Assembly (NCBI GenBank): GCA_014138095.1
Contig: JACGXE010000016.1
Span: forward strand, 33,898-97,897
Direction of reading: 5' to 3'
Source of the DNA: Ochrobactrum sp. RH2CCR150
GTDB taxonomy: Bacteria > Pseudomonadota > Alphaproteobacteria > Rhizobiales > Rhizobiaceae
DNA length: 64,000 nucleotides
The position numbers and the translations under genes were made by a program. The notes below the pieces were generated by a model. That model had not been told where the DNA came from and searched no databases. It saw only the letters and a list, made by a program, of their open reading frames with translations. This document shows, piece after piece, positions 38,664 through 48,216 of this stretch (its first letter is position 1; each line of letters opens with the position of its first letter).

Positions 38664-40061
38664 TCAGGCGTGAGCTCTGGAATGGCGGCTCACGTATTCT
38701 TCTACGATTTTCAGGTCGTTGTGAAGAACTGTGAAGCTTTCTTTTCGTTGCATCAAGTCCGACAACCATGCAGGAAGCTGCGGTTCGACACCGCATGCAG
38801 CCTTTACGGCGTCGGGGAATTTGGCCGGATGCGCGGTGGCGAGCGCCACCATCGGGGCAGCACTGGACACATTTTCGCGAGCCACTTTGACGCCGATGGC
38901 GGAATGCGGGTCGAGAAGGTAGCCGTCATCGGCCAGAACCGACTTGATGGTCTCCGCCGTTTCCGCAACCGTTGAGCGTCCAGCCGAGAACTCGGCGCGG
39001 ATGGCCGAAAGCGGCTTTTCGGAAATGGTGAAACCGCCGGATTGCTTCAGGCTTTGCATGAGACCGCGCACGGCGGCGGCATCGCGACCATGGGCTTCGA
39101 ACAGCAGACGTTCGAAGTTGGACGAAATCTGGATATCCATCGACGGCGATGTGGTCTGGGCCACACCGCGCATCTCATAAGCGCCGGTGTCGAGCGTGCG
39201 CGAAAGAATGTCGTTGTCGTTGGTGGCGACGATCAGGCGCTCGATGGGCAGGCCCATACGCTTGGCCACATAGCCTGCGAAAATATCGCCGAAATTGCCG
39301 GTCGGAACGGTGAAGGAAACTGCACGGTCCGGAGCGCCGAGGCTCAAGGCGGCGGTGAAATAATAGACCACCTGCGGCATGATCCGCGCCCAGTTGATCG
39401 AGTTTACGCCCGAAAGCGACAGCGCATCGCGGAAGGCGAGGTCGTTGAACATGCCTTTGACGAGGTTCTGGCAATCGTCGAAATTGCCTTCGATGGACAG
39501 CGCATGAACATTGGCGAAGCCCGACGAGGTCATCTGGCGCTGCTGCACCGGCGAGACGCGGCCATTGGGGAACAGGATGAAGATATCCGTGTTGTCGCGA
39601 CCGCCAAAAGCTTCGATTGCCGCGCCGCCGGTATCGCCAGAGGTTGCGCCGACGATGGTCGCGCGTTCGCCACGGCTTGCCAGCACATAATCCATCATGC
39701 GCGCCAGAAGCTGCATGGCGACGTCCTTGAAGGCAAGCGTCGGACCGTGGAAAAGTTCGAGCACGAATTCATTTGCGCCGGTCTGGACCAGCGGGCAGAC
39801 GGCGTCATGCCGGAAGCTGCCATAGGCCTCGCGCACCATGCGCTCGAAATCGGCTTGCGGAATTTCGCCGCCGGTGAAAGGCGTCAGCACGGCAAGCGCG
39901 ATATCGATATAGGATTTTCCGCGCAGGCTGCGGATTTGTTCCGGAGAAAATTGCGGATATTCCTGTGGCAGATAGAGGCCGCCATCGCGGGCTAGTCCGG
40001 CGAGCAATGCATCGCTGAAACCCAGGACTGGGGCTTCGCCGCGGGTGCTTACATATTTCAT
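38664..40061 (-). CDS. thrC: Threonine synthase
   Basis: ThrC converts O-phosphohomoserine to threonine using PLP. The 465-residue protein starts MKYVSTRGEAPVLGFSDALL, typical of the family, and carries the PLP lysine in LFHGPTLAFKDVAMQLL, plus GATSGDTGGAAIEAF and FTVPTGNFGDIFAGY for phosphate binding. It acts directly after the homoserine kinase encoded at 29819. Confidence 0.96.
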   Translation of the reverse strand: MKYVSTRGEAPVLGFSDALLAGLARDGGLYLPQEYPQFSPEQIRSLRGKSYIDIALAVLTPFTGGEIPQADFERMVREAYGSFRHDAVCPLVQTGANEFVLELFHGPTLAFKDVAMQLLARMMDYVLASRGERATIVGATSGDTGGAAIEAFGGRDNTDIFILFPNGRVSPVQQRQMTSSGFANVHALSIEGNFDDCQNLVKGMFNDLAFRDALSLSGVNSINWARIMPQVVYYFTAALSLGAPDRAVSFTVPTGNFGDIFAGYVAKRMGLPIERLIVATNDNDILSRTLDTGAYEMRGVAQTTSPSMDIQISSNFERLLFEAHGRDAAAVRGLMQSLKQSGGFTISEKPLSAIRAEFSAGRSTVAETAETIKSVLADDGYLLDPHSAIGVKVARENVSSAAPMVALATAHPAKFPDAVKAACGVEPQLPAWLSDLMQRKESFTVLHNDLKIVEEYVSRHSRAHA

Positions 40062-40267
40062 TTCGTCAGGCCTTCATTTCAGATCGGCTGCGCAAGTCTC
40101 ATTCGACGCGCATCTTGTTGGGATGCGTTTCAAAGCTGTGCAAATGCAATAGGGCGTCCATAAAAAAGCCGCAAGAAATTAAAACATCCCGGAGGGGATG
40201 GGGTTGCTCTTCGCGGCAAAAAACGGGAAAACGTCATCGCGCACTGTTTTGTGCGCAGTGGTATAGA

Positions 40268-40311
40268 GCATTTCCAGCAAAAGTGCGAAGCGGTTTTGCG
40301 TTCGGAAATGC
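40268..40311. repeat. Palindromic intergenic repeat, unit 1
   Basis: GCATTTCC (40268) pairs with GGAAATGC (40304-40311), and the inner GCAAAA pairs with TTTTGC. This looks like the short palindromic intergenic repeats abundant in Brucella and other rhizobial genomes, which have the general pattern GCAT-GCAAAAGTG-GCGGTTTTGC-ATGC. Confidence 0.7.
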
Positions 40312-40327
40312 GACAGACGAAGAGTTT

Positions 40328-40372
40328 GCATTTCCAGCAAACGCGCGCAGCGGCTTTGCTGGTTAGAAAATG
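40328..40372. repeat. Palindromic intergenic repeat, diverged unit 2
   Basis: It starts GCATTTCCAGCAAA like unit 1, exactly 60 bases on. AGCAAA pairs with TTTGCT, but the outer right arm has decayed to AGAAAATG. It is a second, diverged copy in direct orientation. Confidence 0.65.
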
Positions 40373-40461
40373 TGGCGGCGGAACAAATTGGGGTGGTCCG
40401 GCGATTTCAAAGAAATCGAGGCGCTCTCAAACAAACAGATTAGTGCAGGGAAGCCCGGTCT

Positions 40462-41016
40462 ATGCAAAAAGCATCACAGAATCGTTCATCGTTGTTTCCA
40501 GTCTTTGCAACGGTTTTGCTCACAGCGCTCGCAGGCTGCACGACCAGCGGCGGTGACAAGTCGACTGCGACGACAGATCAACCGCGCGTCAAGGCGTCTG
40601 AGCTTCGCGCCTATTGCCCGACGGTGACATTGCGCGACGGCACGGCCTTCTTCAGCACTTATGCCAAGAGCGGCGACAAAGATCCGGCGCAAGTCATCTA
40701 TCAGGCTTCGCTGACCGATGTGACGCGCTCCTGCCAGTATGGCGACGGCACGATCACCATTGATATCGCTGCGGCCGGCAAGGTTGTGCCCGGCCCGCAA
40801 TACAAGAGCGGCACCATCACCATGCCGGTGCGCGTGGCTGTGCGCCAAGGCGATCAGGTGGTCTATTCCAAGCTGCACAAGCAGACAGTCTCGATCACCA
40901 ACGGCGATACTGCGACCCAGTTCGTTTTCAGCGACAAGGGAATTTCGCTGCCGATGCCGGACAAGCAGAATATCCAGATTTTCGTCGGTTTCGATGAAGG
41001 TCCAAATGCCAAGTGA
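40462..41016 (+). CDS. Outer-membrane-type lipoprotein of unknown function
   Basis: The 184-residue protein has a lipoprotein signal with lipobox LTALAGC near residue 25 (TTSGG follows). The mature part contains YCPTVTLRDGTAFFSTYAKS, a Cys pair (YCP and RSCQYGDG) and repeated short strands, suggesting a beta-rich fold. Ser/Thr after the lipidated Cys fits outer-membrane sorting. No function was recognised. A terminator follows. Confidence 0.82.
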   Translation: MQKASQNRSSLFPVFATVLLTALAGCTTSGGDKSTATTDQPRVKASELRAYCPTVTLRDGTAFFSTYAKSGDKDPAQVIYQASLTDVTRSCQYGDGTITIDIAAAGKVVPGPQYKSGTITMPVRVAVRQGDQVVYSKLHKQTVSITNGDTATQFVFSDKGISLPMPDKQNIQIFVGFDEGPNAK

Positions 41017-41544
41017 GTTTCGCAGCGTCTGACAGGGCGAAACATGGATGGAAGCTCGAATGCACGGGAGAAATCTCGTGCATTTTTTGAAGGTCTACTA
41101 TTTAAAATGGGTTACTAGAGTAAATACATCCATATTCAACAAGTAAAAAATAAAGACATGTCCTGGATTGGGTGGACGGAACATCATTCTTTGGCGTCCA
41201 CGACTTGGATTAATATCAAGTTGCTCCTCGAATCAGCGCAGCCAATTTCCAGGACGTCTTTACAGCTTTGCTCTAACGCATGAAGGTCTTTTTCAAGTTT
41301 TTTGTGTTAGGAAAAAGCAATGCGATGCTGATCTTCTGTTGAAGATATCTTGAGCTATTATGATGCCCGAAGTTCGAAAAGGGCCCATCCCGGCGCTCGC
41401 CGCGTTACTGCATATTCAGTGTAGTCTGGCTTTTATACTGTGAGAATTGCGCTCGTGGCCGAATGAGGTGGCTCGGATCTTTCCACACAGTGGTTTTGAA
41501 GTTTCCGTCCAAACACACGCTTAACCGATCATTCGGGACTCGGT
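41017..41544. other. A+T-richer intergenic region
   Basis: About 530 bases with no recognisable gene apart from the terminator at 41059. Base composition is visibly poorer in G+C than the flanking core genes, which together with the split fic gene suggests acquired and decaying DNA. No tRNA or attachment repeat was seen. Confidence 0.5.
41059..41088 (+). terminator. Intrinsic terminator after the lipoprotein gene
   Basis: An 11-bp stem (AATGCACGGGA with TCTCGTGCATT, one G-T pair, loop GAAA) is followed by a T run, about 45 bases past the stop. Confidence 0.85.
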
Positions 41545-42222
41545 TCATTGGTCGACCTGAGCAGAGGGCCGGTCGCGCAGAAGGGCCAAAAGGGCAGGGT
41601 TGACGTAGAGGTTCTCGCGTCCCGCTTTGATTTCCTGAAGCAAGCCGTGGTCGGTGAGTGCCTTCAGATAGACGGAGGCAGATTGACGTTTGGCAATGCC
41701 AGCCTGAACAAGATCCCTGATGCGGCAGTATGGGTTAACGAAGATCACTTCAGCCAATTCTCGTGAGTAGAGTTTCGGGAGATCTCGGCGAATTCGTTGG
41801 GCGGATTGATCGAGCAGATCACGAATGGCGTGAATACGCGCTGTTGACCACTCAGCCGTGTTACGAACAGCTTCGAGCATGTAGAGAATCCAAGGCTCCC
41901 ATGCCTCTTCCGTCGTTACGGCTAGAAGCCGGTTGTAATAGTCGCTCTTGTTGTCAATGATATATCTGCTGAGGTAAAGGACGGGAATGTCGAGCAGCCC
42001 TTTGTCAACCAGATAGAGTAGGTTGAGGATGCGACCCGTACGGCCGTTACCATCTATAAATGGATGTATGGCCTCAAACTGGTAGTGCATGACGGCCAGA
42101 CGCACGAGTGGGTCAATTTCGTCAGCATCATGAATATAACGCTCCCAGTTGGCAAGCTTGCTCCGAAGCAATTCCTGTCCTTCAGGCGGCGAATAGATGA
42201 CAGTGCCGGTGGCCTCGTTCAT
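41545..42222 (-). pseudogene. Fic-domain protein, catalytic and winged-helix part (downstream half of split gene)
   Basis: Fic enzymes transfer AMP or similar groups to target proteins. This 225-residue half keeps the full catalytic motif HPFIDGNGRTGR near residue 53, preceded by VRLAVMHYQFEAI, and a C-terminal winged-helix segment (CRIRDLVQAGIAKRQSASVY, then LKALTDHGLLQEIKAGRENLYV). The N-terminal part is in another frame at 42222-42638. Reading upstream in this frame gives [16 protein letters not shown], so the original protein was continuous and a small frameshift near 42272 split it. Its ATG overlaps the stop of the upstream half (TGATG), so it might still be translated by re-initiation. 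Confidence 0.8.
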
Positions 42223-42638
42223 CAGAGCTGTGCCTGGCGTCGAACGAATGTCGAGATCGACGCCTTTGATCCTGCGACAGCCGTGGACGTTGATACCGGG
42301 CGATCCCTAAGCGACTGAAATCCTTCGCTGAGAGCCGTGCGATAACGCAACGCCTCTTTTGTTGCGGGGTCGGCTTGATCTCCTGACTCGTTGGCGAAGC
42401 GGAACAGCCGATCTGTCGTGGTGACGATATTTTCGATTTCTGAGCTTGCCTGCGCTTCAAGCAGAGGAATCGAATTGATGAGGACCGACTGGTTGGGGAT
42501 AAGTTGTCCTGAGACGCGGAGTTCAGCAAGCGACGCTCTTGCTGCGATGCATGCTTTCAGCACGGCCTTTGTCTCTATGTCCTCTCGCGGCGGCAGGGAT
42601 GGTAAATCATTATATGGGCTGTTAGGCCGAAATGTCAT
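42222..42638 (-). pseudogene. Fic-domain protein, N-terminal part (upstream half of split gene)
   Basis: This 138-residue half matches the N-terminal region of Fic/DOC proteins: [20 protein letters not shown], then [25 protein letters not shown] fits the inhibitory motif (S/T)xxxE(G/N), whose Glu blocks ATP binding in full-length Fic proteins. [18 protein letters not shown] and RPVSTSTAV follow, after which the frame leaves the family and ends at 42222. The start ATG at 42638 overlaps an ATGTCGA half-site. GGGGA lies upstream. Confidence 0.78.
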
Positions 42639-42736
42639 GTCGATTAATCCCCATTTCGTAGACGCAAGATGTTTAATATGTCGATAGCGTCGACATGATG
42701 GAATAACATGTTAATAATAATCGATTTTATCGACAT
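42637..42736. promoter_or_regulatory. Symmetric array of ATGTCGA half-sites upstream of fic
   Basis: ATGTCGA occurs at 42637-42643 and 42678-42684, and its complement TCGACAT at 42690-42696 and 42730-42736. The inner pair forms a 7-bp perfect inverted repeat with a 5-base spacer. The outer pair is placed nearly symmetrically, 41 and 40 bases away. A palindrome TAACATGTTA is at 42704-42713. This looks like a multi-site operator covering the fic promoter. Confidence 0.6.
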
Positions 42737-43227
42737 ATTTTCTGCGTGCAAGTCGTTTTCCCGGTCGATGGTGATCCGTCACAAGTCCGGGCTTCTACGA
42801 GCGGGCATATTAATGCTCTTAAGAAGGTGTGGAAACGGAGGCGCAGTTAGTTCCAGGAGGAAAGCGCTGATAATGGCGTGCTGATCAACGTAGAGGGCTG
42901 ATATTTGGGCCAACAGGTCTCGGTGAATATCGCGCAAAAAGTGATGGTCGCCCAATCGGCGAAACGCCGAAAGACGACCCGCAAGGGATCATTCCAGGGT
43001 ATTGGCGGCGAACCGAAGGTCAGGAGAATAAGGTTGATCTTCCAGAAAATTCCATCCATCAGGTGAATTCCGGTTTGAGCTGAATGAAATTAAGACAAGC
43101 GTGAAATCAAGTATTTAATCGCATTCTGTGAACATCCTAAAAGTGTAACGTGCTTTAGCTAAAATTCGAATTAAATTGGACAGCGAAGTTCAAACGAAAA
43201 GCAACGAGTCTGCGCTAGTCTACACCC
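42639..43227. other. Intergenic region between fic and a small orphan gene
   Basis: The first 100 bases hold the half-site array and fic promoter. The remaining 490 bases have no recognisable gene. From about 42868 to 43083 one plus-strand frame is open (with GETPKDDPQGIIPGYW) but lacks a good start, so it may be the remnant of a lost gene. Confidence 0.4.
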
Positions 43228-43413
43228 ATGAAACAGAAATTTGAACGTATTCTCGAGCCGACGGACACCTGGGCGATCTTCGATACGTCTACGGGTGAAC
43301 CTGTCATAATGGGGACCCGGCTGCTGATCGGTCTTGATGAGCAGGAAGCCGAAGAGCTGCTCGCTTCCCTTACTGCGCCGCCGAAGGGGCGCAACAAACG
43401 CTCCGCAGCCTAA
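43228..43413 (+). CDS. Small hypothetical protein, 61 residues
   Basis: A charged, acidic-centre sequence (MKQKFERILEPTDTWAIFD, later LIGLDEQEAEELLASL). No domain was recognised. No clear ribosome site is visible before the ATG, but codon use (many third-position G or C) and a perfect hairpin 11 bases after the stop support it. It sits alone between the fic patch and a HAD gene. Confidence 0.45.
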   Translation: MKQKFERILEPTDTWAIFDTSTGEPVIMGTRLLIGLDEQEAEELLASLTAPPKGRNKRSAA

Positions 43414-43424
43414 GGCAGTGGGGT

Positions 43425-43450
43425 CGATAGCCCGAACGCTCGGGCTATCG
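43425..43450. terminator. Perfect hairpin after the small orphan gene
   Basis: An 11-bp perfect stem (CGATAGCCCGA with TCGGGCTATCG, loop ACGC). There is no T run, so it may be a barrier between convergent genes rather than a classical intrinsic terminator. Confidence 0.55.
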
Positions 43451-43493
43451 CGATAATCAGATCAGACCGGGCGGTCTTGTCGGCACCTATGCG

Positions 43494-44180
43494 TCAGGCG
43501 TCGGTCCAGATCGAAAGGGCTTCGATGACGCTGGGCAAGTCCTTGTGACGGTGAATCACAGTCTCGGCGCCTGCGTCGGTCAGTCGGTCGGCATGGCCTG
43601 GATAGGTGTGCGCTCCGCCCGTAAAGCCGATGACGCGCATTCCGGCAGCACGTGCGCCCTGAATGCCGTGCACAGAATCCTCAATCACGATCACATTGCG
43701 CGGATCGACATTAAAATGTTTGGCCGCATAGAGGAACACATCCGGGGCGGGCTTCGTCTTCTTGGTGCCAACTTCCTTGGCCGAAAAAATATTCGGCGCG
43801 AAGAGGTCATAAAGCTCGACGCGCTTCAACATCATTTCCAGCCGCGCGCTGGTCGAGTTGGAGCAAATGCATTTCGGCAGCTTCAGCGCTGAAACCACTT
43901 CCAGGACATCATCGACAGCCTGCACCTCATTTTTGAGGCGCTCATCGAGAATGCTCTCCGATTTGTCGATCAGCGATGCGGAAAGCGCTATGCCTGCCTC
44001 GCGCTCGACCGTGAGCAGAATATCCTGCCAGGTGAGACCGGCGAAACGTTCGGCCAGTTCGTCGGCGGAAATCTGGAAACCGGCTTCGGTCAGAAGTACG
44101 GATTCGACTTCCGCAGCGATGATTTCGGAATCCACCAAAACGCCATCGCAATCGAAAATGATGAGGGACGGAGCCGCCAT
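43494..44180 (-). CDS. HAD-superfamily hydrolase (phosphoglycolate-phosphatase-like)
   Basis: The 228-residue protein has the HAD motifs: IIFDCDGVLVDSE (nucleophile Asp), ICSNSTSARLEMML (motif II Ser), KKTKPAPDVFLYAA (motif III Lys) and VIVIEDSVHGIQGARAAGM (motif IV). The helical cap follows motif I, as in phosphoglycolate phosphatase and beta-phosphoglucomutase. The substrate is unknown. ATG 44180 follows AGAAGG; an in-frame ATG at 44213 is less well placed. Confidence 0.92.
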   Translation of the reverse strand: MAAPSLIIFDCDGVLVDSEIIAAEVESVLLTEAGFQISADELAERFAGLTWQDILLTVEREAGIALSASLIDKSESILDERLKNEVQAVDDVLEVVSALKLPKCICSNSTSARLEMMLKRVELYDLFAPNIFSAKEVGTKKTKPAPDVFLYAAKHFNVDPRNVIVIEDSVHGIQGARAAGMRVIGFTGGAHTYPGHADRLTDAGAETVIHRHKDLPSVIEALSIWTDA

Positions 44181-44275
44181 GTGGGTAGCCTTCTTATCGG
44201 GAGGAGGACGCATTCACTCTCGCGGGAACGCATCGGGAATATTGAAGGATCAGCTACAACTTTATCGCCCGAGCG

Positions 44276-46063
44276 TCAAACCTCGCCGGAGACTTCGCGC
44301 CGTCTGCGATCCAGCTCTTCACTGTAGCGGCGCAGCGTATGGGCTTCACTCAACAGGCCCATGACTTTGCGTTCCTGCGCATTGTTGACGACAGCGAGCG
44401 CTTCGCTTTCGGAACGGTCAAACCGCACGACAGCTTCCTTGGCGTTCATCTGTGGTAACAGGAATTCATCCTGATACTTCAGAAGCTCGCTGATGCTGTG
44501 ATTTTCCGAACTGTCGAAACTATCGGCATAGACTTCCGGTACCGGGATCATGCCGACATAGCGCCCCTGCGCATCAACAGCGATAACCCGCTGGGTAGAA
44601 CCGAGCGGGAAATCGTGCCGGAAGGTTTCGATATCCGTATCGATCAGCACAGTGCGCACATCATGACGCATCATGCGGCTGACGGTCAGATTGCGTATCC
44701 AGCCGATATCATGCGCCGAGCGGATGGCTTCGCCGCGCAGATGGAAGCGCCAGGTGGCGAAGGAGTAGCCGAAGGTCTTGCGAACCATCAGCGAGGAAGA
44801 CACGACAGCTCCGAGCACCAGCATGGAAATCGGAAAGTCGCCGGTCAGTTCCAGCGCTAGAAAGGTCATGGTCATGGGGCCGCCGACAATCGCGACGGCA
44901 AGCGAGGACATGCCGATCACGGCATAGACTTCCGGCGCAAGCGTCAGGCTGGTCGGCAATACGACGCCAGCGACAGCTGCGAAAAGCTTGCCGGTTAAAG
45001 CGCCCAGAAATAAAGATGCGAAGAACAGGCCGCCGCGAAAGCCGGAGCCGATGGAGATTGCGGACGCCAGCGACTTTGTCAGGATCAGCAGCAATAGCGC
45101 CGAGATGGTGATACTCGCATTGAGGTCGAGATGCAGCGCGCCATGGCCGGATGCCAGCACCTGCGGTGAGAAGAAGGCGATCAGCCCGACGATCGCGCCA
45201 CCGATGGCCGGCGTTAGGACATTGGGCAGAAAGCTGCGTCGTGTGATTGTTTCGACGAAGGTCACGCCGCGCATGATCAGGATGGCAATGCCGGCCGAGA
45301 CAAAGCCAAGCAGCAAGGCGGGCACATAATCGCGTGGCGTGATGGCGTCGATGTGGCCGATATCGATCAGGAAAGGCGCGCCGCCAATGGCTTGCGTCAC
45401 CAATGTGCCGACAATTGCTGCAACCACAACCGGGGCCAGCGTGGCGATGGAGTAAACACCGATGATCAGTTCGAACGCATAAAACGCGCCGGTGAGGGGC
45501 GCATTGAAAGCGCTGGCAATGGCCGCGGCCGCACCGCAACCGACCAGCGTGCGCAAATCGGCCCGGCGCAGCTTGAGCGCGCGCCCGATGCGCGAGGCAA
45601 AGCCGCTGGCAAGCTGTGTATAGGCCGCTTCCAGCCCGACCGAAGCGCCAAAGCCGTTGGAAATCAGGTTCTGCCCGACGAGAATGAAGCTGTCGGTCAA
45701 CGACAGGCGTCCGCCGTGGAGCGCGTTGGCTTCGATGGGATCGACAATGGGACGCTTGCGCCACCGCGCCAGAACCCAGATGACGACCCCCATGAGAATG
45801 CCGCCAGCCAGCGGTGCGATGAAGGCGCTGGGATAGAGCTGCGCTGCTGCGCTGAGCTTTTCGCCGGGTTCGAGCGCGAAAAGCGCCTGATGCATCCACT
45901 GCGATATGCCGCCAATGGCTGCAACGGCAACACCTGAGATGATACCGATCACGACACCGGCAATGACGAGGCCGATTTCGCTGCCGCGCACAACAGCACG
46001 CATGCGGAAGGGGACGAAGAAGACTCTCAGATAACGATTATGGCGCAGTTCTGCGAAATTCAT
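44276..46063 (-). CDS. ClC-type chloride channel/antiporter with CBS domains
   Basis: The 595-residue protein has a ClC membrane domain with multiple helices. LISNGFGASVGLEAAYTQ holds the gating-Glu position, and GCGAAAAIASAFNAPLTGAFYAFE and SGFRGGLFFASLFLGA match conserved selectivity regions. A cytoplasmic pair of CBS domains follows (about residues 440-580, SRMMRHDVRTVLIDTDIETF and the last FDRSESEALAVVNN). Bacterial ClC proteins are usually H+/Cl- exchangers used in acid resistance; fluoride export is also possible. ATG 46063 is chosen; a GTG at 46084 is an alternative. Confidence 0.9.
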   Translation of the reverse strand: MNFAELRHNRYLRVFFVPFRMRAVVRGSEIGLVIAGVVIGIISGVAVAAIGGISQWMHQALFALEPGEKLSAAAQLYPSAFIAPLAGGILMGVVIWVLARWRKRPIVDPIEANALHGGRLSLTDSFILVGQNLISNGFGASVGLEAAYTQLASGFASRIGRALKLRRADLRTLVGCGAAAAIASAFNAPLTGAFYAFELIIGVYSIATLAPVVVAAIVGTLVTQAIGGAPFLIDIGHIDAITPRDYVPALLLGFVSAGIAILIMRGVTFVETITRRSFLPNVLTPAIGGAIVGLIAFFSPQVLASGHGALHLDLNASITISALLLLILTKSLASAISIGSGFRGGLFFASLFLGALTGKLFAAVAGVVLPTSLTLAPEVYAVIGMSSLAVAIVGGPMTMTFLALELTGDFPISMLVLGAVVSSSLMVRKTFGYSFATWRFHLRGEAIRSAHDIGWIRNLTVSRMMRHDVRTVLIDTDIETFRHDFPLGSTQRVIAVDAQGRYVGMIPVPEVYADSFDSSENHSISELLKYQDEFLLPQMNAKEAVVRFDRSESEALAVVNNAQERKVMGLLSEAHTLRRYSEELDRRRREVSGEV

Positions 46064-47521
<1,458 letters not shown>

Positions 47522-47564
47522 CACGCATAATCATCGGACGGCCTCCAGCAGAGTCTGATCATGG

Positions 47565-47592
47565 AGCGCTCGAAGCGAAAGCTTCGGGCGCT
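47565..47592. terminator. Stem-loop between ccrM and the convergent HAD gene
   Basis: A 12-bp stem (AGCGCTCGAAGC with GCTTCGGGCGCT, one G-T pair, loop GAAA). The following bases are only moderately T-rich. Confidence 0.65.
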
Positions 47593-47601
47593 TTCGCTTA
47601 T

Positions 47602-48216
47602 TTAAAAGCTGAGGCCCAGAGATTTCAGATCGGCGGCGAGTTTGGGCGCACCGGTAAAATGCACGGCCTGCCAGCCCGCAGCTTTGGCGCCATCGACATT
47701 ATGCAGAGAGTCATCGATGAACAGCGTCGAGGCGGGTTCGAGGCCGAATGACGCGACATGCGTCTCGTAGATTTCGCGGTCGGGCTTCAGCATCCTGACG
47801 TCGCCTGAAACAGTGACACCACGGCTTTCCGTCAGGAATGGAAACCGCACCTGCGCTTCGCGGAACGTGTCGGAGGCGAAATTGGTGAGCATGGTGACAT
47901 CGTTCCCCGATGCGATCAGCCCGCGCAGAATGGCGACGCTTTCATCATAGGCATGTGGCACCATGCGGGACCAGTTCTGCCTGAAAGCGAGAATCTGGTC
48001 GCGCCATTCCGGGTGAGTGTCGATCAACAGCGCTTCGGCATCCTGCCAGCTGCGCCCGCGGTCCTGCTCCACATTCCAAGCTCCGGTGCAGACGGTTTCC
48101 AGAAACCATTGCCGCTGTTCGGCATCGGGAATGATGTCGAGATAGGCCAATTCGGGATCGTAATGGATGAGAACTTTGCCGATATCGAAAACCACATGTT
48201 TGATTGGAGCGGTCAC
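47602..48216 (-). CDS. HAD-superfamily hydrolase (YihX-like)
   Basis: The 204-residue protein starts VVFDIGKVLIHYDPE (motif I with the second Asp replaced by Gly, as in the YihX/epoxide-hydrolase-N-like group). It has VTMLTNFASDTF (motif II), RMLKPDREIYETH (motif III) and TLFIDDSLHNVDGAKAAGW (motif IV). YihX dephosphorylates alpha-glucose 1-phosphate; the substrate here is unknown. The ATG overlaps the mutY stop (ATGA). Confidence 0.9.
   Translation of the reverse strand: MTAPIKHVVFDIGKVLIHYDPELAYLDIIPDAEQRQWFLETVCTGAWNVEQDRGRSWQDAEALLIDTHPEWRDQILAFRQNWSRMVPHAYDESVAILRGLIASGNDVTMLTNFASDTFREAQVRFPFLTESRGVTVSGDVRMLKPDREIYETHVASFGLEPASTLFIDDSLHNVDGAKAAGWQAVHFTGAPKLAADLKSLGLSF

Larger units (their letters stand above)
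40062..40461. other. Divergent intergenic region between thrC and a lipoprotein gene
   Basis: No gene was recognised in these 400 bases. The region holds two palindromic repeats (40268-40311 and 40328-40372) exactly 60 bases apart and the promoters of both flanking genes. Confidence 0.5.

Noticed and set aside
41168..41353. 61-codon plus-strand frame in the A+T-rich gap
   Set aside because: No ribosome site and no coding character.
42847..43083. Open frames on both strands downstream of the fic promoter
   Set aside because: No convincing start or ribosome site and no recognised family; noted only as a possible remnant.
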